Under the pieces are notes generated by a model that searched no databases, was not told the origin of the DNA, and was given only the letters and a program-made list of their open reading frames with translations. Source: Candidatus Enterococcus huntleyi (GTDB taxonomy: Bacteria; Bacillota; Bacilli; Lactobacillales; Enterococcaceae). Taken from it: a DNA stretch of 64,000 nt. The position numbers were made by a program, and so were the translations under genes. The stretch spans positions 146,238 to 210,237 of the forward strand of contig NZ_MAEJ01000001.1 in the NCBI RefSeq assembly GCF_009933175.1, read 5' to 3'. Shown here in pieces: positions 28,095-38,395 of the stretch (its first letter is position 1; every line of letters starts with the position of its first letter).

Positions 28095-30497
28095 GTGGAA
28101 AAATATATGGATAAAAAAATTAGTCCAAAAAAACGGGCTGAATATTTGTTAAGCGAGATGTCTCTAGAAGAAAAAATGGGTCAAATTGTAGGATATTTCC
28201 CGAAAGATAAGGTTTTTAAAGAGTTAGAAGAAGAATATCCATATGGTGTAGGCGAAGTCGCATGTTTAGAAATGAGAACATTTGAAAGCTTAGACGAAGC
28301 AATTGAGCTACAAACTCAGATTCAAAAAACTATTATGAATTGTTCACCACACAATATTCCGGCAATTTTTCATATGGAAGGCGTATTCGGAGCTTTGATA
28401 ACGAAGGCAACAACATTTCCGACTAGCATTGCGAGAGCAGCTAGTTGGAATCCTGATTTAGAAAATGAAATTGGTCAAGTCGTAGGTGAGCAGTCTGCTG
28501 TTCTAGGTGTTGGTCAAGTTTTTGCACCTGTACTTGACATAAATAGAGATTCCCGTTTTGGCAGAATAAGTGAAACTTACGGAGAGGATCCTTGTATTGC
28601 TGCTGCAATGGGAACGGAATTCGTTAAAGGGATTCAATCTAGTCGCTCTGGTGAAAGAGGAATAGATGCTGTTGCTAAACACTTTGTTGGTTTTCATGCA
28701 GGTCAAGGAGCAATACATGGTGCAGATACGCCAATTCCTGAACGATTGTTACAAGAAGTGTATGCAAAACCTTTTCAAGCAGCTATAACCGAAGGTGGAC
28801 TGCGAGGCATCATGCCTAGTTATAATTCAATAAATGGTGTCCCAGTATCTGTATCTGAAGAACTTCTGACAGTACTACTGAGAGATAAAATGGGTTTTTC
28901 AGGTCTGATTGTTTCAGATTATTCAGGAGTTAAAGAAGTCCATACAAGACATAAAATGTTTGGTTCTATGGAAGAAGCAGGTTACGAAAGCTTAAAAGCC
29001 GGAATGGATATTGAATTACCTACGAAACGTTGTTTTAACGAACAACTTATGGAAGGTTTTCAAAAGGGTCGTTTTAATGAAGACGTACTTGATGAAGCTG
29101 TATTAAGAATCCTTGAAACAAAATTTAGATTAGGATTGTTTGAAGAACCATTTGCAGCGAATTTAGATTATGTTAATCAAGTGTATGATAAAAAGGGAAG
29201 TAAAGAAATAGCTTATCAGTCAGCAGCAGAATCTATAGTCTTACTTAAAAATAATGGGATTTTGCCAATACAAAGTAATCCTAAAAAAATTGCTATTATA
29301 GGCTATCATGCAGATACATTACGATCAATGTTTGGAGGTTATTCACATTTCAGTATGAATGAAGCTGTTTTAAGTGAAGAAAATACGATGGCAGGAATTG
29401 AAAGTGATGACCAAGTAAAAGTTAAGGATAGAAAGCTTTTTGAGGGTTCATTTGTAAGAGATGAGTCGAGTATTATTAACAAGGTTGAAAAATTAGTCAA
29501 TAAATTATACCCTAATTCGCGGACAATTAAATCTGAGCTTGAAAAGCAATTTCCTGAAGCTGAGATATTATATGCATTCGGTTATGGATATACAGGTACT
29601 GACTGCTCTCATCATGAAAAAGCGTTAGAAGTTATAGAAAGTGCTGATCTAGTAATATTAACTTTGGGTGGAAAAAACGGAACTGGTGCAATGGCATCAA
29701 TGGGAGAAGGAATAGATGGTACGAGTATTAATTTACCTGAAACTCAAGAAAGTTTTATTAAGAAAGCTGCCAAATTAAATAAGCCAATGATTGGCGTTCA
29801 TATTGATGGTAGACCAATTTCAAGTGACGCTGCACAAGAGCACCTTCAAGCAATTCTTGAAGTTTGGAATTTAGCTGAAATGGGTCCTGAAGCAATCGTT
29901 GATACGATTGTTGGGAAGAATAATCCTAGTGGGAAACTTCCAGTATCCGTTGCCTATAATTCTGGACAATTACCATTATTTTATAATCATGCAAATGGCT
30001 CAAGCTATCATCAGGGAACAACTAGTGCATTTACGAATAGTTATGTCGATTTGACTCACGAGCCAAGATATTTCTTTGGGTATGGATTATCCTATACTAA
30101 TTTTGAATATAAAGACTTACGCATTAGTGAATTAGACTCGATTGATGAGGATATCCTTAAGATTGACTTACAAATCCAAAATGTTGGGGATTTTGATGGA
30201 ACTGACATAGTGCAGTTATATATTCAAGATGAAACAGCAAGCATAGTTAGACCTAATATGGAGTTAATTGGTTTTAAACGTGTCTATCTTAAGAAGAATG
30301 AAATGAAAAAAGTTACGTTCGTATTAAATACCACACAACTAGCATTTTTAGATAAAAATATGAATTGGAAAGTTGAAGCAGGTCGTTTCAAGTTATTAGT
30401 CGGTCAATCTTCGAATGACATTCTATTGGATTCAAGTTTTGAAATTAAAAATAGTAAAATTATTAATGGCAACGAGCGTCATTTCTATACAAAATAA
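28095..30497 (+). CDS. beta-glucosidase/beta-xylosidase-type GH3 enzyme
   Basis: About 800 residues from GTG 28095, with AAAGGTGAG 8 nt upstream. The TTG at 28074 overlaps that site and is disfavoured. The GH3 TIM-barrel contains KHFVGFH, MPSYNSINGVPVS and the nucleophile Asp in LIVSDYSGV. The second alpha/beta domain (SAAESIVLLKNNGILPI) and a C-terminal fibronectin-III-like domain follow. No signal peptide. It would hydrolyse unphosphorylated beta-glycosides inside the cell, complementing the phospho-specific GH1 next door. An insert around residues 420-500 (KVKDRKLFEGSFVRDESS) precedes the second-domain acid/base region. Specificity between glucosides and xylosides is not resolvable. Confidence 0.9.
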   Translation: MEKYMDKKISPKKRAEYLLSEMSLEEKMGQIVGYFPKDKVFKELEEEYPYGVGEVACLEMRTFESLDEAIELQTQIQKTIMNCSPHNIPAIFHMEGVFGALITKATTFPTSIARAASWNPDLENEIGQVVGEQSAVLGVGQVFAPVLDINRDSRFGRISETYGEDPCIAAAMGTEFVKGIQSSRSGERGIDAVAKHFVGFHAGQGAIHGADTPIPERLLQEVYAKPFQAAITEGGLRGIMPSYNSINGVPVSVSEELLTVLLRDKMGFSGLIVSDYSGVKEVHTRHKMFGSMEEAGYESLKAGMDIELPTKRCFNEQLMEGFQKGRFNEDVLDEAVLRILETKFRLGLFEEPFAANLDYVNQVYDKKGSKEIAYQSAAESIVLLKNNGILPIQSNPKKIAIIGYHADTLRSMFGGYSHFSMNEAVLSEENTMAGIESDDQVKVKDRKLFEGSFVRDESSIINKVEKLVNKLYPNSRTIKSELEKQFPEAEILYAFGYGYTGTDCSHHEKALEVIESADLVILTLGGKNGTGAMASMGEGIDGTSINLPETQESFIKKAAKLNKPMIGVHIDGRPISSDAAQEHLQAILEVWNLAEMGPEAIVDTIVGKNNPSGKLPVSVAYNSGQLPLFYNHANGSSYHQGTTSAFTNSYVDLTHEPRYFFGYGLSYTNFEYKDLRISELDSIDEDILKIDLQIQNVGDFDGTDIVQLYIQDETASIVRPNMELIGFKRVYLKKNEMKKVTFVLNTTQLAFLDKNMNWKVEAGRFKLLVGQSSNDILLDSSFEIKNSKIINGNERHFYTK

Positions 30498-30512
30498 TAT
30501 CGAGTTGAGTGA

Positions 30513-31952
<1,440 letters not shown>

Positions 31953-31997
31953 TTTATAATTCTATACATCAATTTTTGAGATATTGGGGGATTCAAA

Positions 31998-32468
31998 TTG
32001 TTATTTAAAAAAAGTAAAAATAAAAATCTTTTGTATAGCCCTACAAATGGACGTCTCATTTCTCTTGGTGAAGTAAACGATCCCTTATTTTCCAGTAAGT
32101 CTTTAGGAAATGGTTATGCCGTAAAACCCTCAAGTGGAGAAGTTTTCTCACCAGTAGCAGGTCAGGTAGTCTCAATATTTCCTACCAAACATGCGATAGG
32201 AATAAGAACCAAATCTAAAGATGAATTTTTATTACATGTAGGGATAGATACAGTTGAATTAGATGGCGAAGGTTTTGAGATAGCCGTTCAGGAAAATGAT
32301 TACGTTGATCAAGAATCATTAATATTGACAGTAGATTTAGATCTATTATCTGCGAAAGGCTATGAAACTGATATTATGGTAATAATGACTACCCAAGTAC
32401 ATGATATTGAGCTAGATGTAGAAAATATGACTATTTCTCATGGAGATGTAGTCGGGAAAATCAAATGA
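31998..32468 (+). CDS. stand-alone PTS EIIA (glucose type)
   Basis: 156 residues from TTG 31998, with GGGGG 7 nt upstream. The Crr/IIA-Glc fold is recognisable: PTNGRLISLGEVNDPLFSSKSLGNG, FPTKHAIGI and the phosphorylated His80 in FLLHVGIDTVELDG. It passes phosphate from HPr to the IIB domain encoded at 26666, which lacks its own IIA. It is the last gene of the rightward GH78 operon, followed by a hairpin at 32528-32574. The TTG start and split domain arrangement distinguish it from the fused permeases elsewhere in the window. Confidence 0.92.
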   Translation: MLFKKSKNKNLLYSPTNGRLISLGEVNDPLFSSKSLGNGYAVKPSSGEVFSPVAGQVVSIFPTKHAIGIRTKSKDEFLLHVGIDTVELDGEGFEIAVQENDYVDQESLILTVDLDLLSAKGYETDIMVIMTTQVHDIELDVENMTISHGDVVGKIK

Positions 32469-32527
32469 CAAATTCATGATTGGCATAGTTGTCTAAAGTA
32501 AAGTATGCCAGTCATGAATAATACAGA

Positions 32528-32574
32528 AAATACTCATTCAAGTGATTTATGAGACTACACTTGAATGAGTATTT
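32528..32574 (+). terminator. hairpin ending the island hydrolase operon
   Basis: A perfect 17-bp stem (32528-32544 with 32558-32574). The T tail is short, so termination efficiency is uncertain. Confidence 0.7.
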
Positions 32575-32707
32575 AAATTGTCGAATCATTAATCGGCAAC
32601 CACTATCAAGAATACCTCGTCAGTCTTTCAATAAGGAATAGATACGAGAAACAAAAGCTTACATTGATGGTTGTATCGAGGGAAATCGAAAAAGATAGGA
32701 GAACAAT

Positions 32708-33574
32708 ATGGATATATTTGTTGCGTTAGCCCCGATGGCTCTATGGGGACTTATTGGGCTTGTAAGTGGAAAAGTCGGTGGAGATGCTAATCAGCAAACA
32801 CTGGGTATGACTATAGGTGCTTTTTTATTTTCAGTTGTTACAGTCTTGTTTTTACAGCCAACTCTTAATAGTTGGATTCTATTGGTTGGATTCTTGCCAG
32901 GTCTCTTTTGGAGTGTTGGTCAAAATGGTCAATTCCATGCGATGAAACATTTAGGTGTGTCTGTCGGACAGCCGTTATCTACTGGGATGCAGTTGATTTT
33001 AAATACGGTAGCAGGTGTGGTATTATTCCATGAATGGACGAAAAGTAAAGATTATATTCTAGGTATCGCGGCTTTACTTTTATTGCTTGTCGGTGCATAT
33101 CTGACTGCGCGGCAAGATGATGACGGCCGTCCGAAAACTGATCAAAAGATGCTGAACTTCAGTAAGGGTTTCAGGTCATTGTTTTTTTCTACGATTGGTT
33201 ATGGGTTGTACACCATCTCAATTACTTGGGCGGATATAGATCCAGCTGCCGTAATTTTACCGCAGAGTGCTGGTATGTTGGTCGGTGCAAGTATGCTCAC
33301 TGTAAGAAAAGTTTCCATTAATCGTTTTGTCTGGAAAAATATGAGTAGTGGCCTTTTGTGGGGGGCAGGGAATGTTTGTATGCTCCTAACGCTACAAAAA
33401 GTTGGATTAGCAGTTAGTTTTTCTCTCTCTCAGATGGGGATTATCATTTCCACTTTAGGCGGTATTTTTCTATTAGGTGAAACAAAAACAAAAAAAGAAA
33501 TGACCTATGTAATTTCAGGGTGCCTTCTGGTAATTATCGGTGGGATTCTTTTAGGGTATATGAAGGCGACATAA
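32708..33574 (+). CDS. GRP-family sugar permease (GlcU/RbsU-like)
   Basis: 288 residues with ten short hydrophobic segments and the family opening ALAPMALWGLIGLVSGKVGG. Motifs GFLPGLFWSVGQNGQF and the mirrored GLLWGAGNVCMLLTLQKVGLAVSFSLSQMG fit the two-fold DMT-like fold. Members carry out proton-linked uptake of glucose or ribose without phosphorylation. Inside the island, this could import free rhamnose or the glycoside used by GH78 and GH3. AGGAG lies before the ATG. It is separated from the IIA gene by a terminator and about 240 bp, so it probably has its own promoter. Confidence 0.85.
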   Translation: MDIFVALAPMALWGLIGLVSGKVGGDANQQTLGMTIGAFLFSVVTVLFLQPTLNSWILLVGFLPGLFWSVGQNGQFHAMKHLGVSVGQPLSTGMQLILNTVAGVVLFHEWTKSKDYILGIAALLLLLVGAYLTARQDDDGRPKTDQKMLNFSKGFRSLFFSTIGYGLYTISITWADIDPAAVILPQSAGMLVGASMLTVRKVSINRFVWKNMSSGLLWGAGNVCMLLTLQKVGLAVSFSLSQMGIIISTLGGIFLLGETKTKKEMTYVISGCLLVIIGGILLGYMKAT

Positions 33575-33956
33575 AGAAAGATGCAACACTAGCATTGTAT
33601 TGCATCTGTCTAAGCTAACGACAGAATTTTTATACCTTTTTTTGAGAAGTCAAAAGGAAAATAGAAATTTCAAAATCTAAATTTAGCAGAATAGTTCGAT
33701 GTAGAGTTTGGCAATCATTTAGTTGATATTATACATCAGTTGCATTTTCACATAAATTATTTAATAAATATTCTACTTTCCTATATGCCCCACAATTTTT
33801 GACTTCGATTTTTATTTTAGTATTTTCCGATTTGACTAGGATATTGACTCAGTAAAAATAAGATTTCTTGATGTCAGTTGAAAGATATGTGTCTTCATTT
33901 CCCTATATTATAGGATTTCCATACATAATTATGGATAATGATACCCTACATCTCAA
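33575..33956. other. AT-rich gene-free right end of the island
   Basis: Only a weak GATGCAA...TTGCATC hairpin just after the permease stop is visible. No integrase, transposase or small coding frame could be supported. Confidence 0.5.
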
Positions 33957-34045
33957 CTGACCAAGCTAAAACAGCTTTAGCTAAATAAGCTTTTAAACAT
34001 TGATTATACAATGCTTGTCCCTACTCGATTGAGTGGGGATTTTTT
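33957..34045 (+). repeat. right direct repeat (rplT 3' end plus terminator) of the island
   Basis: Copy of 22246-22334, 85 of 89 positions identical, including the last nine sense codons of rplT, its stop and the terminator stem GTCCCTACTC/GAGTGGGGAT with six Ts. It is not attached to any reading frame here. Confidence 0.85.
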
Positions 34046-34215
34046 GGCTCATTTTTACACTTATGACGGCTAGAGTATTTACTAAATTAAAATTGTCTTA
34101 GCTCAGTTGCTCATAGTTTTTTTCATTTTCCCATCTCCTGTAGATATTTTTTGCAGTATTGTGTTCATTATAGATCAGCTATATACTTGAAATAAACATC
34201 CAGGAGGTCAATTTG

Positions 34216-34953
34216 ATGAATGATTTTATAGAAAAAATAGCAACCCATGCTTCAGTCAGAGATTTCAAGAATAGTCCATTATCGCCTGAGGTTAAGCAAA
34301 CATTGCTGACGGCAGCGCGTAGTGGCTCAACTTCGAATTTTGTCCAAGCTTTTTCAATCATAGAGATTACCGATCAAACGTTGAGAGCAGAATTAGCTGA
34401 AATTAGTAACAGTGCGCCATATGTGAAGAAGACAGGGACGTTTTATGTGTTTGTAGCTGATTTATATAGACAATCGAAGTTGTTAACCGATAATGACAAA
34501 AAATTGGACGGCTTAACGAATATGGAACCTTTGATTGTAAGCATAGTCGATACGACAATCGCTGCCCAAAATATGGCAGTAGCCGCTGAGTCTATGGATT
34601 TAGGCATCTGCTATATTGGGGGAATTCGCAATGATGTGCGAAAAGTTTCTCAATTATTGAAGCTACCTAAATATACACTTCCTTTATTTGGACTAACAGT
34701 AGGCGTTCCTGCTAGCAGAAATAAAGTGAAACCAAGATTGCTAGAAAAAAATCAAGTCAGTGAAAACTATTATCCGAAAGAGCAGTTTACTGATTTAACC
34801 GACTATGAAAAAATCACGAAGGACTATTATGGTTCCCGTGAAAGCAATCAAAGACAAGCATCCTGGTCAGAAAGAAATGTGGCTTTCTTTGAAGAAATCA
34901 GACGACCAGAAATCGCAGAATTTTTGCGAGAGCAAGGGTTTACGTTGAATTAA
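34216..34953 (+). CDS. NADPH-dependent nitroreductase / flavin reductase (NfsA-like)
   Basis: 245 residues from ATG 34216. AGGAGG (34202-34207) is 8 nt away, against 5 nt for TTG 34213. The N-terminus HASVRDFKNSPLSPEVKQTLLTAARSGSTSNFVQAFSI carries the Arg and Ser/Asn residues that bind FMN phosphate. AESMDLGICYIGGIRND and LPLFGLTVGVP match the NfsA/Frp group of about 240-250 residues. It is a soluble FMN enzyme reducing nitroaromatics, quinones or flavins with NADPH. It lies just outside the right repeat of the island, so it may have been the original neighbour of rplT. Confidence 0.9.
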   Translation: MNDFIEKIATHASVRDFKNSPLSPEVKQTLLTAARSGSTSNFVQAFSIIEITDQTLRAELAEISNSAPYVKKTGTFYVFVADLYRQSKLLTDNDKKLDGLTNMEPLIVSIVDTTIAAQNMAVAAESMDLGICYIGGIRNDVRKVSQLLKLPKYTLPLFGLTVGVPASRNKVKPRLLEKNQVSENYYPKEQFTDLTDYEKITKDYYGSRESNQRQASWSERNVAFFEEIRRPEIAEFLREQGFTLN

Positions 34954-34991
34954 CTAGAGTGAAGAATCTAGTTAGAGACAAAAATAGTCTT

Positions 34992-35390
34992 CTATAGTAA
35001 TTTACTTAACTCGTTTTCAGCGACTTCGATACTGATAGAATATTGTGGTTTCAGGCCACGATGGATTGTATCTGCCAAAAACTTCATCAGGTCAGGTTGA
35101 AGGATGGTCGAATAATTAATATCAATACGCGAATAGTCTATATCTTGAATCATGTGATTATTAATTGTAATTAATGAACGGCTATGATTAGTGGACAGTT
35201 CAATCCTGCCAGCTTTTAGAAGATACTTTTTGATTTGAACGGGTGGGACATTGCTGTAGCTAAAGACTTCTTCTATACCTAGCTTGATTAGTTTGGGTAG
35301 ATCTTTTTTATTTTTGGCATTTATATCAGCGAGAACAATCGGTGAATAGGATAAATTTCGGAATTGGTGAAATGGGAGCATCCATGCCAT
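34992..35390 (-). pseudogene. DUF6933-like protein, probably N-terminally truncated
   Basis: 132 codons. The central part (IVLADINAKNKKDLPKLIKLGIEEVF and ELSTNHSRSLITINNHMIQDI) resembles DUF6933 proteins, which are usually about 170 residues and start with a conserved strand and W-containing block. Here only a short MAWMLPFHQFRNLSYSP precedes it, no ribosome binding site is visible before the ATG, and a hairpin lies immediately upstream. I read it as a remnant whose 5' part was lost, but an intact short variant cannot be excluded. Function unknown. Confidence 0.45.
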
Positions 35391-35404
35391 AGTTGGAGTT
35401 GATG

Positions 35405-35436
35405 AAGAGTCATTCTCAAATGAGGATGACTCTTTT
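35405..35436 (+). terminator. hairpin with T tail
   Basis: AAGAGTCATTCTCA pairs with TGAGGATGACTCTT, followed by TT. Perhaps the terminator of the nitroreductase transcript, or of a lost gene. Confidence 0.55.
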
Positions 35437-35653
35437 AGGTAGATAGAAGATTTTTATGAAGGCTAGTCTATCTTTTTATACGGAAGGACAGTAAAATATT
35501 TTAAGATTTCTGCGGTCTACTGGCTACTCATCGATCATGATGGGTAGTTTTTTCTATTCTGTTTCTATTATGGGCTAATCGGAAAATAACAAGCAGAGCT
35601 TCGGTGATTTTTCAGATAGAGTAGATAAAATCCCCAAATTTGTTAATTATGAA

Positions 35654-35813
35654 CTTTTTTCCAAGTTGTGGCTAGTTGCGGTATTTTCGCGTATTTTAGC
35701 AAAGTTGAAAATAGCATGAATCCACTATCTAAAGGATTCTCCCTTTAAAATCAGCTTTTTCACCTCATATTTCACCATCAAAGGTGCGCAACTAGCCACA
35801 AGTACTTGAAAAG
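35654..35813. repeat. MITE-like element, copy A
   Basis: 160 bp bounded by imperfect 27-bp terminal inverted repeats. The inner 15 bp (TTGTGGCTAGTTGCG at 35666-35680 and its exact complement at 35787-35801) are perfect. No coding capacity. Confidence 0.6.
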
Positions 35814-35954
35814 TGGCTAATGTACCATCCATTCAATAATAGGATTGAAGATTATCAGAACTATAAACCTTGCAACCTCGGGATTCTCTGGATGATCTTC
35901 ATAAAAATTATCTGAGTTAAATTCGCATTTTACTGAAAATTACAGTCTTTGGTG

Positions 35955-36202
35955 TTTTTTTCCAAGTTGTGGCTAGTTGCGGTGTTTTCGCGCATTTATA
36001 CAGATTGAATAGAGCCAGGCATACAAGGAAGGGAAATCTCCCATTTTTCTTTTATTGGCCTAAGAATACTGTTCTGCCGCTTAGAAACTTGAAAAGTGTG
36101 ACTGTTCTCCTCATTATCTGATGAGTTTTCCTGTTAAAATCAGCATTTTTTCCTTCTATTTCCCGCTAAAAGATGCGCAACTAGCCACAAGTACTTGAAA
36201 AG
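35955..36202. repeat. MITE-like element, copy B
   Basis: 248 bp with the same perfect 15-bp inverted ends (35967-35981 and 36176-36190). It shares the GTTTTCGCG..ATTT and TTAAAATCAGC..TTTTT segments with copy A, plus an internal insert that is homologous to 19885-19972. Confidence 0.6.
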
Positions 36203-36953
36203 TAGTCACTTTATAATCTTGTTATAGCCGTTCGATATACTTTAAATAACAAATCCGAATTTTGTAGACCAGATAATATCGAGTTTTTTTACATGGAAGA
36301 AAAAGTTTTTCTATGACTCACGCTAAAAGTTGTTATATTCGAGTATTTTTAGTTAGTTAAATGGTAGAAATAGTCTTGTAAATATGAATAAAATAACCAT
36401 AAATGATAAAGAGATACAGTTGAGTGAAAGCTTAGCTGTTTTTTTCGGTAAACTATCTATAGCTATCAGTTATTGAGAGGAATATTTCTGTGAAAACAAT
36501 AAAAAATATGTGTTATTTTAGGCGGATTGACAATTTACGTCTACGCTTCTATATATGAACTGTTCTAAGATTTTTTCTAAATGATAGATAGGAATACGAT
36601 GATGTGTAATCTGTTAAACGAACTAAAATAACCAGTGAATTTTTTTATCCGACTGCACCTGTTTTTTTGTTTGTTCTTACTTATATAATGGGGTTCCTAG
36701 TTATTTTTTAAATAATCTGAATATTTGGCGAAAAATTTGAAATTTTTTGTGATTTATGGCGAAGAATGGCGACTTTTTATAAAATAACACTACATTTTTA
36801 AAATAGTGTAGGTTATGATGAAAAAGATTCTAAAACTAATAATCTCTATTCTTTTTGGGGATAAAGTCTTGAGAATTTCCCACGAAAAAAATTTATTGCT
36901 TCAGAGGTTGGCTACTTTAGTTTTAAGAATAACTAGCAGAAAGGTCGTGATTT

Positions 36954-38255
36954 ATGATAGAGAATGTGTACCAGTTACAAGAGAAAATCCAACAGAAGTC
37001 GGCAAAAGTCGGAATTGTTGGTTTAGGATATGTTGGCTTACCGAATGCCATGTACTATGCTGCGGAAGGCTATTCTGTGTGCGGCTTTGAGATTGATGCT
37101 ACGCGCGCGCAATCGCTGAAACAGGGAATTAGTTATATTGAGGATGTTTCAGATGAAGAGGTACAGCAGTTTATTGAGAAGCATCAGGTAGCAGAAACGT
37201 TTCATTACATAGCGGAACAAGATGTTGTGATTATCGATGTTCCCACGCCGATTACTGAAGACAAGCAACCGGATCTTTCATATATTCAACGAGCAGTGTC
37301 GTGCATTTTGCCTTACCTTCATACGGGTCAGCTATTAATTTTAGAAAGTACCAGTTACCCAGGGACAACTAGGGATTATCTGGTGACGCCGTTAGAAAAT
37401 GAAGGCTTTACCATAGGCGAGGATTTATTTGTCGCGTTTTCGCCTGAACGTGTGGATCCTGGAAATACCGTATTTGAAATGAAAAATACACCTAAAATTG
37501 TTGGTGGAGCAACTGAGAAATGTACAGAATTGGCGCAGTTGGTGATTGGAGCACAAGCGATTCCTGTGCGCTCGATGGAAGTGGCGGAGATGGCGAAGGT
37601 CTATGAAAATACATTTCGCTTCATTAATATTAATTTGGCCAATGAGCTGTACGCAGTCTGCGCGGCGATGGAGATTGACCCATACGAAGTGTTGGATGCC
37701 TCAGATACAAAACCGTTTGGCTTCATGAAATTTACGCCCTCGGTAAAAATTGGTGGGCACTGTATCGGCGTTGATCCTTACTATTTAAAATGGCAGGCTA
37801 ATCGCAACAATGTGGAAGTTCCTTTGATTGATGCAGCGAGTTTGGTAGAAAGCCAAGCACTGGATTATTTGATCAAAGAAGCATTACTTTTCTTAAGTAA
37901 ACGACCAGTTCCGTTAATGGATGCACGTGTCGCTATCTTGGGAACAGCTTACAAGAAGAACGTCTCTGATACACGCATGTCAGCTGCGATAGACGTTGTG
38001 AAAAAGTTAGAAGACTACCAATTAACGATCGACCTTTATGATTCCCATGCGACAAAATTAGTCGTGGATAATGAAGAACGACCGGTTATTTCGCCTTTTC
38101 ATCAAGCGATTAAAGACTATGATTTAGTCATTTTATTAACAGACCATGATGGAGTAGATTATGAAAAAATCAGTAGGGAAAATCACTTCTTCATCGATAC
38201 AAAAGGTGTATTGACTGCTGAGATTGGTCAACCCAAAGAGGGGATTGGTGTATGA
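36954..38255 (+). CDS. nucleotide-sugar dehydrogenase (UDP-HexNAc / UDP-glucose 6-dehydrogenase family)
   Basis: 433 residues. NAD-binding GIVGLGYVGLP near residues 20-30, central domain with SFSPER-like AFSPERVDPG, and the catalytic loop GGHCIGVDPYYL with Cys270. The GHCIGVDP form is typical of UDP-GlcNAc/ManNAc dehydrogenases (WbpA/WecC/TviB group). HasB-type UDP-glucose dehydrogenases usually have a YCLPKD-like loop, so a UDP-N-acetyl-hexosaminuronate product is favoured. AAAGG lies 9 nt before ATG 36954. The stop overlaps the start of the small membrane gene (ATGA), and a GT2 synthase follows, indicating a tight operon for a uronate-containing surface polymer. Confidence 0.88.
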   Translation: MIENVYQLQEKIQQKSAKVGIVGLGYVGLPNAMYYAAEGYSVCGFEIDATRAQSLKQGISYIEDVSDEEVQQFIEKHQVAETFHYIAEQDVVIIDVPTPITEDKQPDLSYIQRAVSCILPYLHTGQLLILESTSYPGTTRDYLVTPLENEGFTIGEDLFVAFSPERVDPGNTVFEMKNTPKIVGGATEKCTELAQLVIGAQAIPVRSMEVAEMAKVYENTFRFININLANELYAVCAAMEIDPYEVLDASDTKPFGFMKFTPSVKIGGHCIGVDPYYLKWQANRNNVEVPLIDAASLVESQALDYLIKEALLFLSKRPVPLMDARVAILGTAYKKNVSDTRMSAAIDVVKKLEDYQLTIDLYDSHATKLVVDNEERPVISPFHQAIKDYDLVILLTDHDGVDYEKISRENHFFIDTKGVLTAEIGQPKEGIGV

Positions 38256-38395
38256 GTATTTTTACGTTAACATCTAAAGTAACCTTAATTCTTGCTGTGA
38301 TATGTGCAATCTTTTGTCTAGTCTATCGAGTACTGACTAGGAAGAATCGCTATGTGAAAACGAGAAATGAGGAAAAGCTAGATGAAAAATCGTAA
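38252..38395 (+). CDS. 47-aa single-pass membrane peptide
   Basis: ATG 38252 overlaps the preceding stop in ATGA, with GAGGGG upstream. The ORF of 47 codons ends at TAA 38393-38395, overlapping the GT2 start at 38382. The sequence has one hydrophobic helix (residues 8-25, VTLILAVICAIFCLVYRV) followed by a strongly charged tail rich in Lys, Arg and Glu. Overlap on both sides argues that it is translated and coupled. I do not recognise a family. It could be an accessory subunit of the membrane synthase. Confidence 0.65.
   Translation: MSIFTLTSKVTLILAVICAIFCLVYRVLTRKNRYVKTRNEEKLDEKS

Larger units (their letters stand above)
35437..36953. other. 1.5-kb gene-free region with inverted-repeat elements
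   Basis: No credible gene. It contains the two elements at 35654-35813 and 35955-36202, and then about 740 bp of AT-rich sequence ahead of the nucleotide-sugar dehydrogenase gene. A short CACTA...TAGTG hairpin lies at about 36788-36812. Confidence 0.6.

Noticed and set aside
32577-32700. Possible transposase remnant between the IIA and GRP genes
   Set aside because: Short conceptual peptides looked vaguely IS-like, but no motif, inverted repeats or target duplication could be supported.
36815-37090. 91-codon plus-strand frame ahead of the nucleotide-sugar dehydrogenase
   Set aside because: Its second half overlaps the dehydrogenase gene in another frame, its composition there is unnatural (Cys/Arg-rich), and it has no ribosome binding site.
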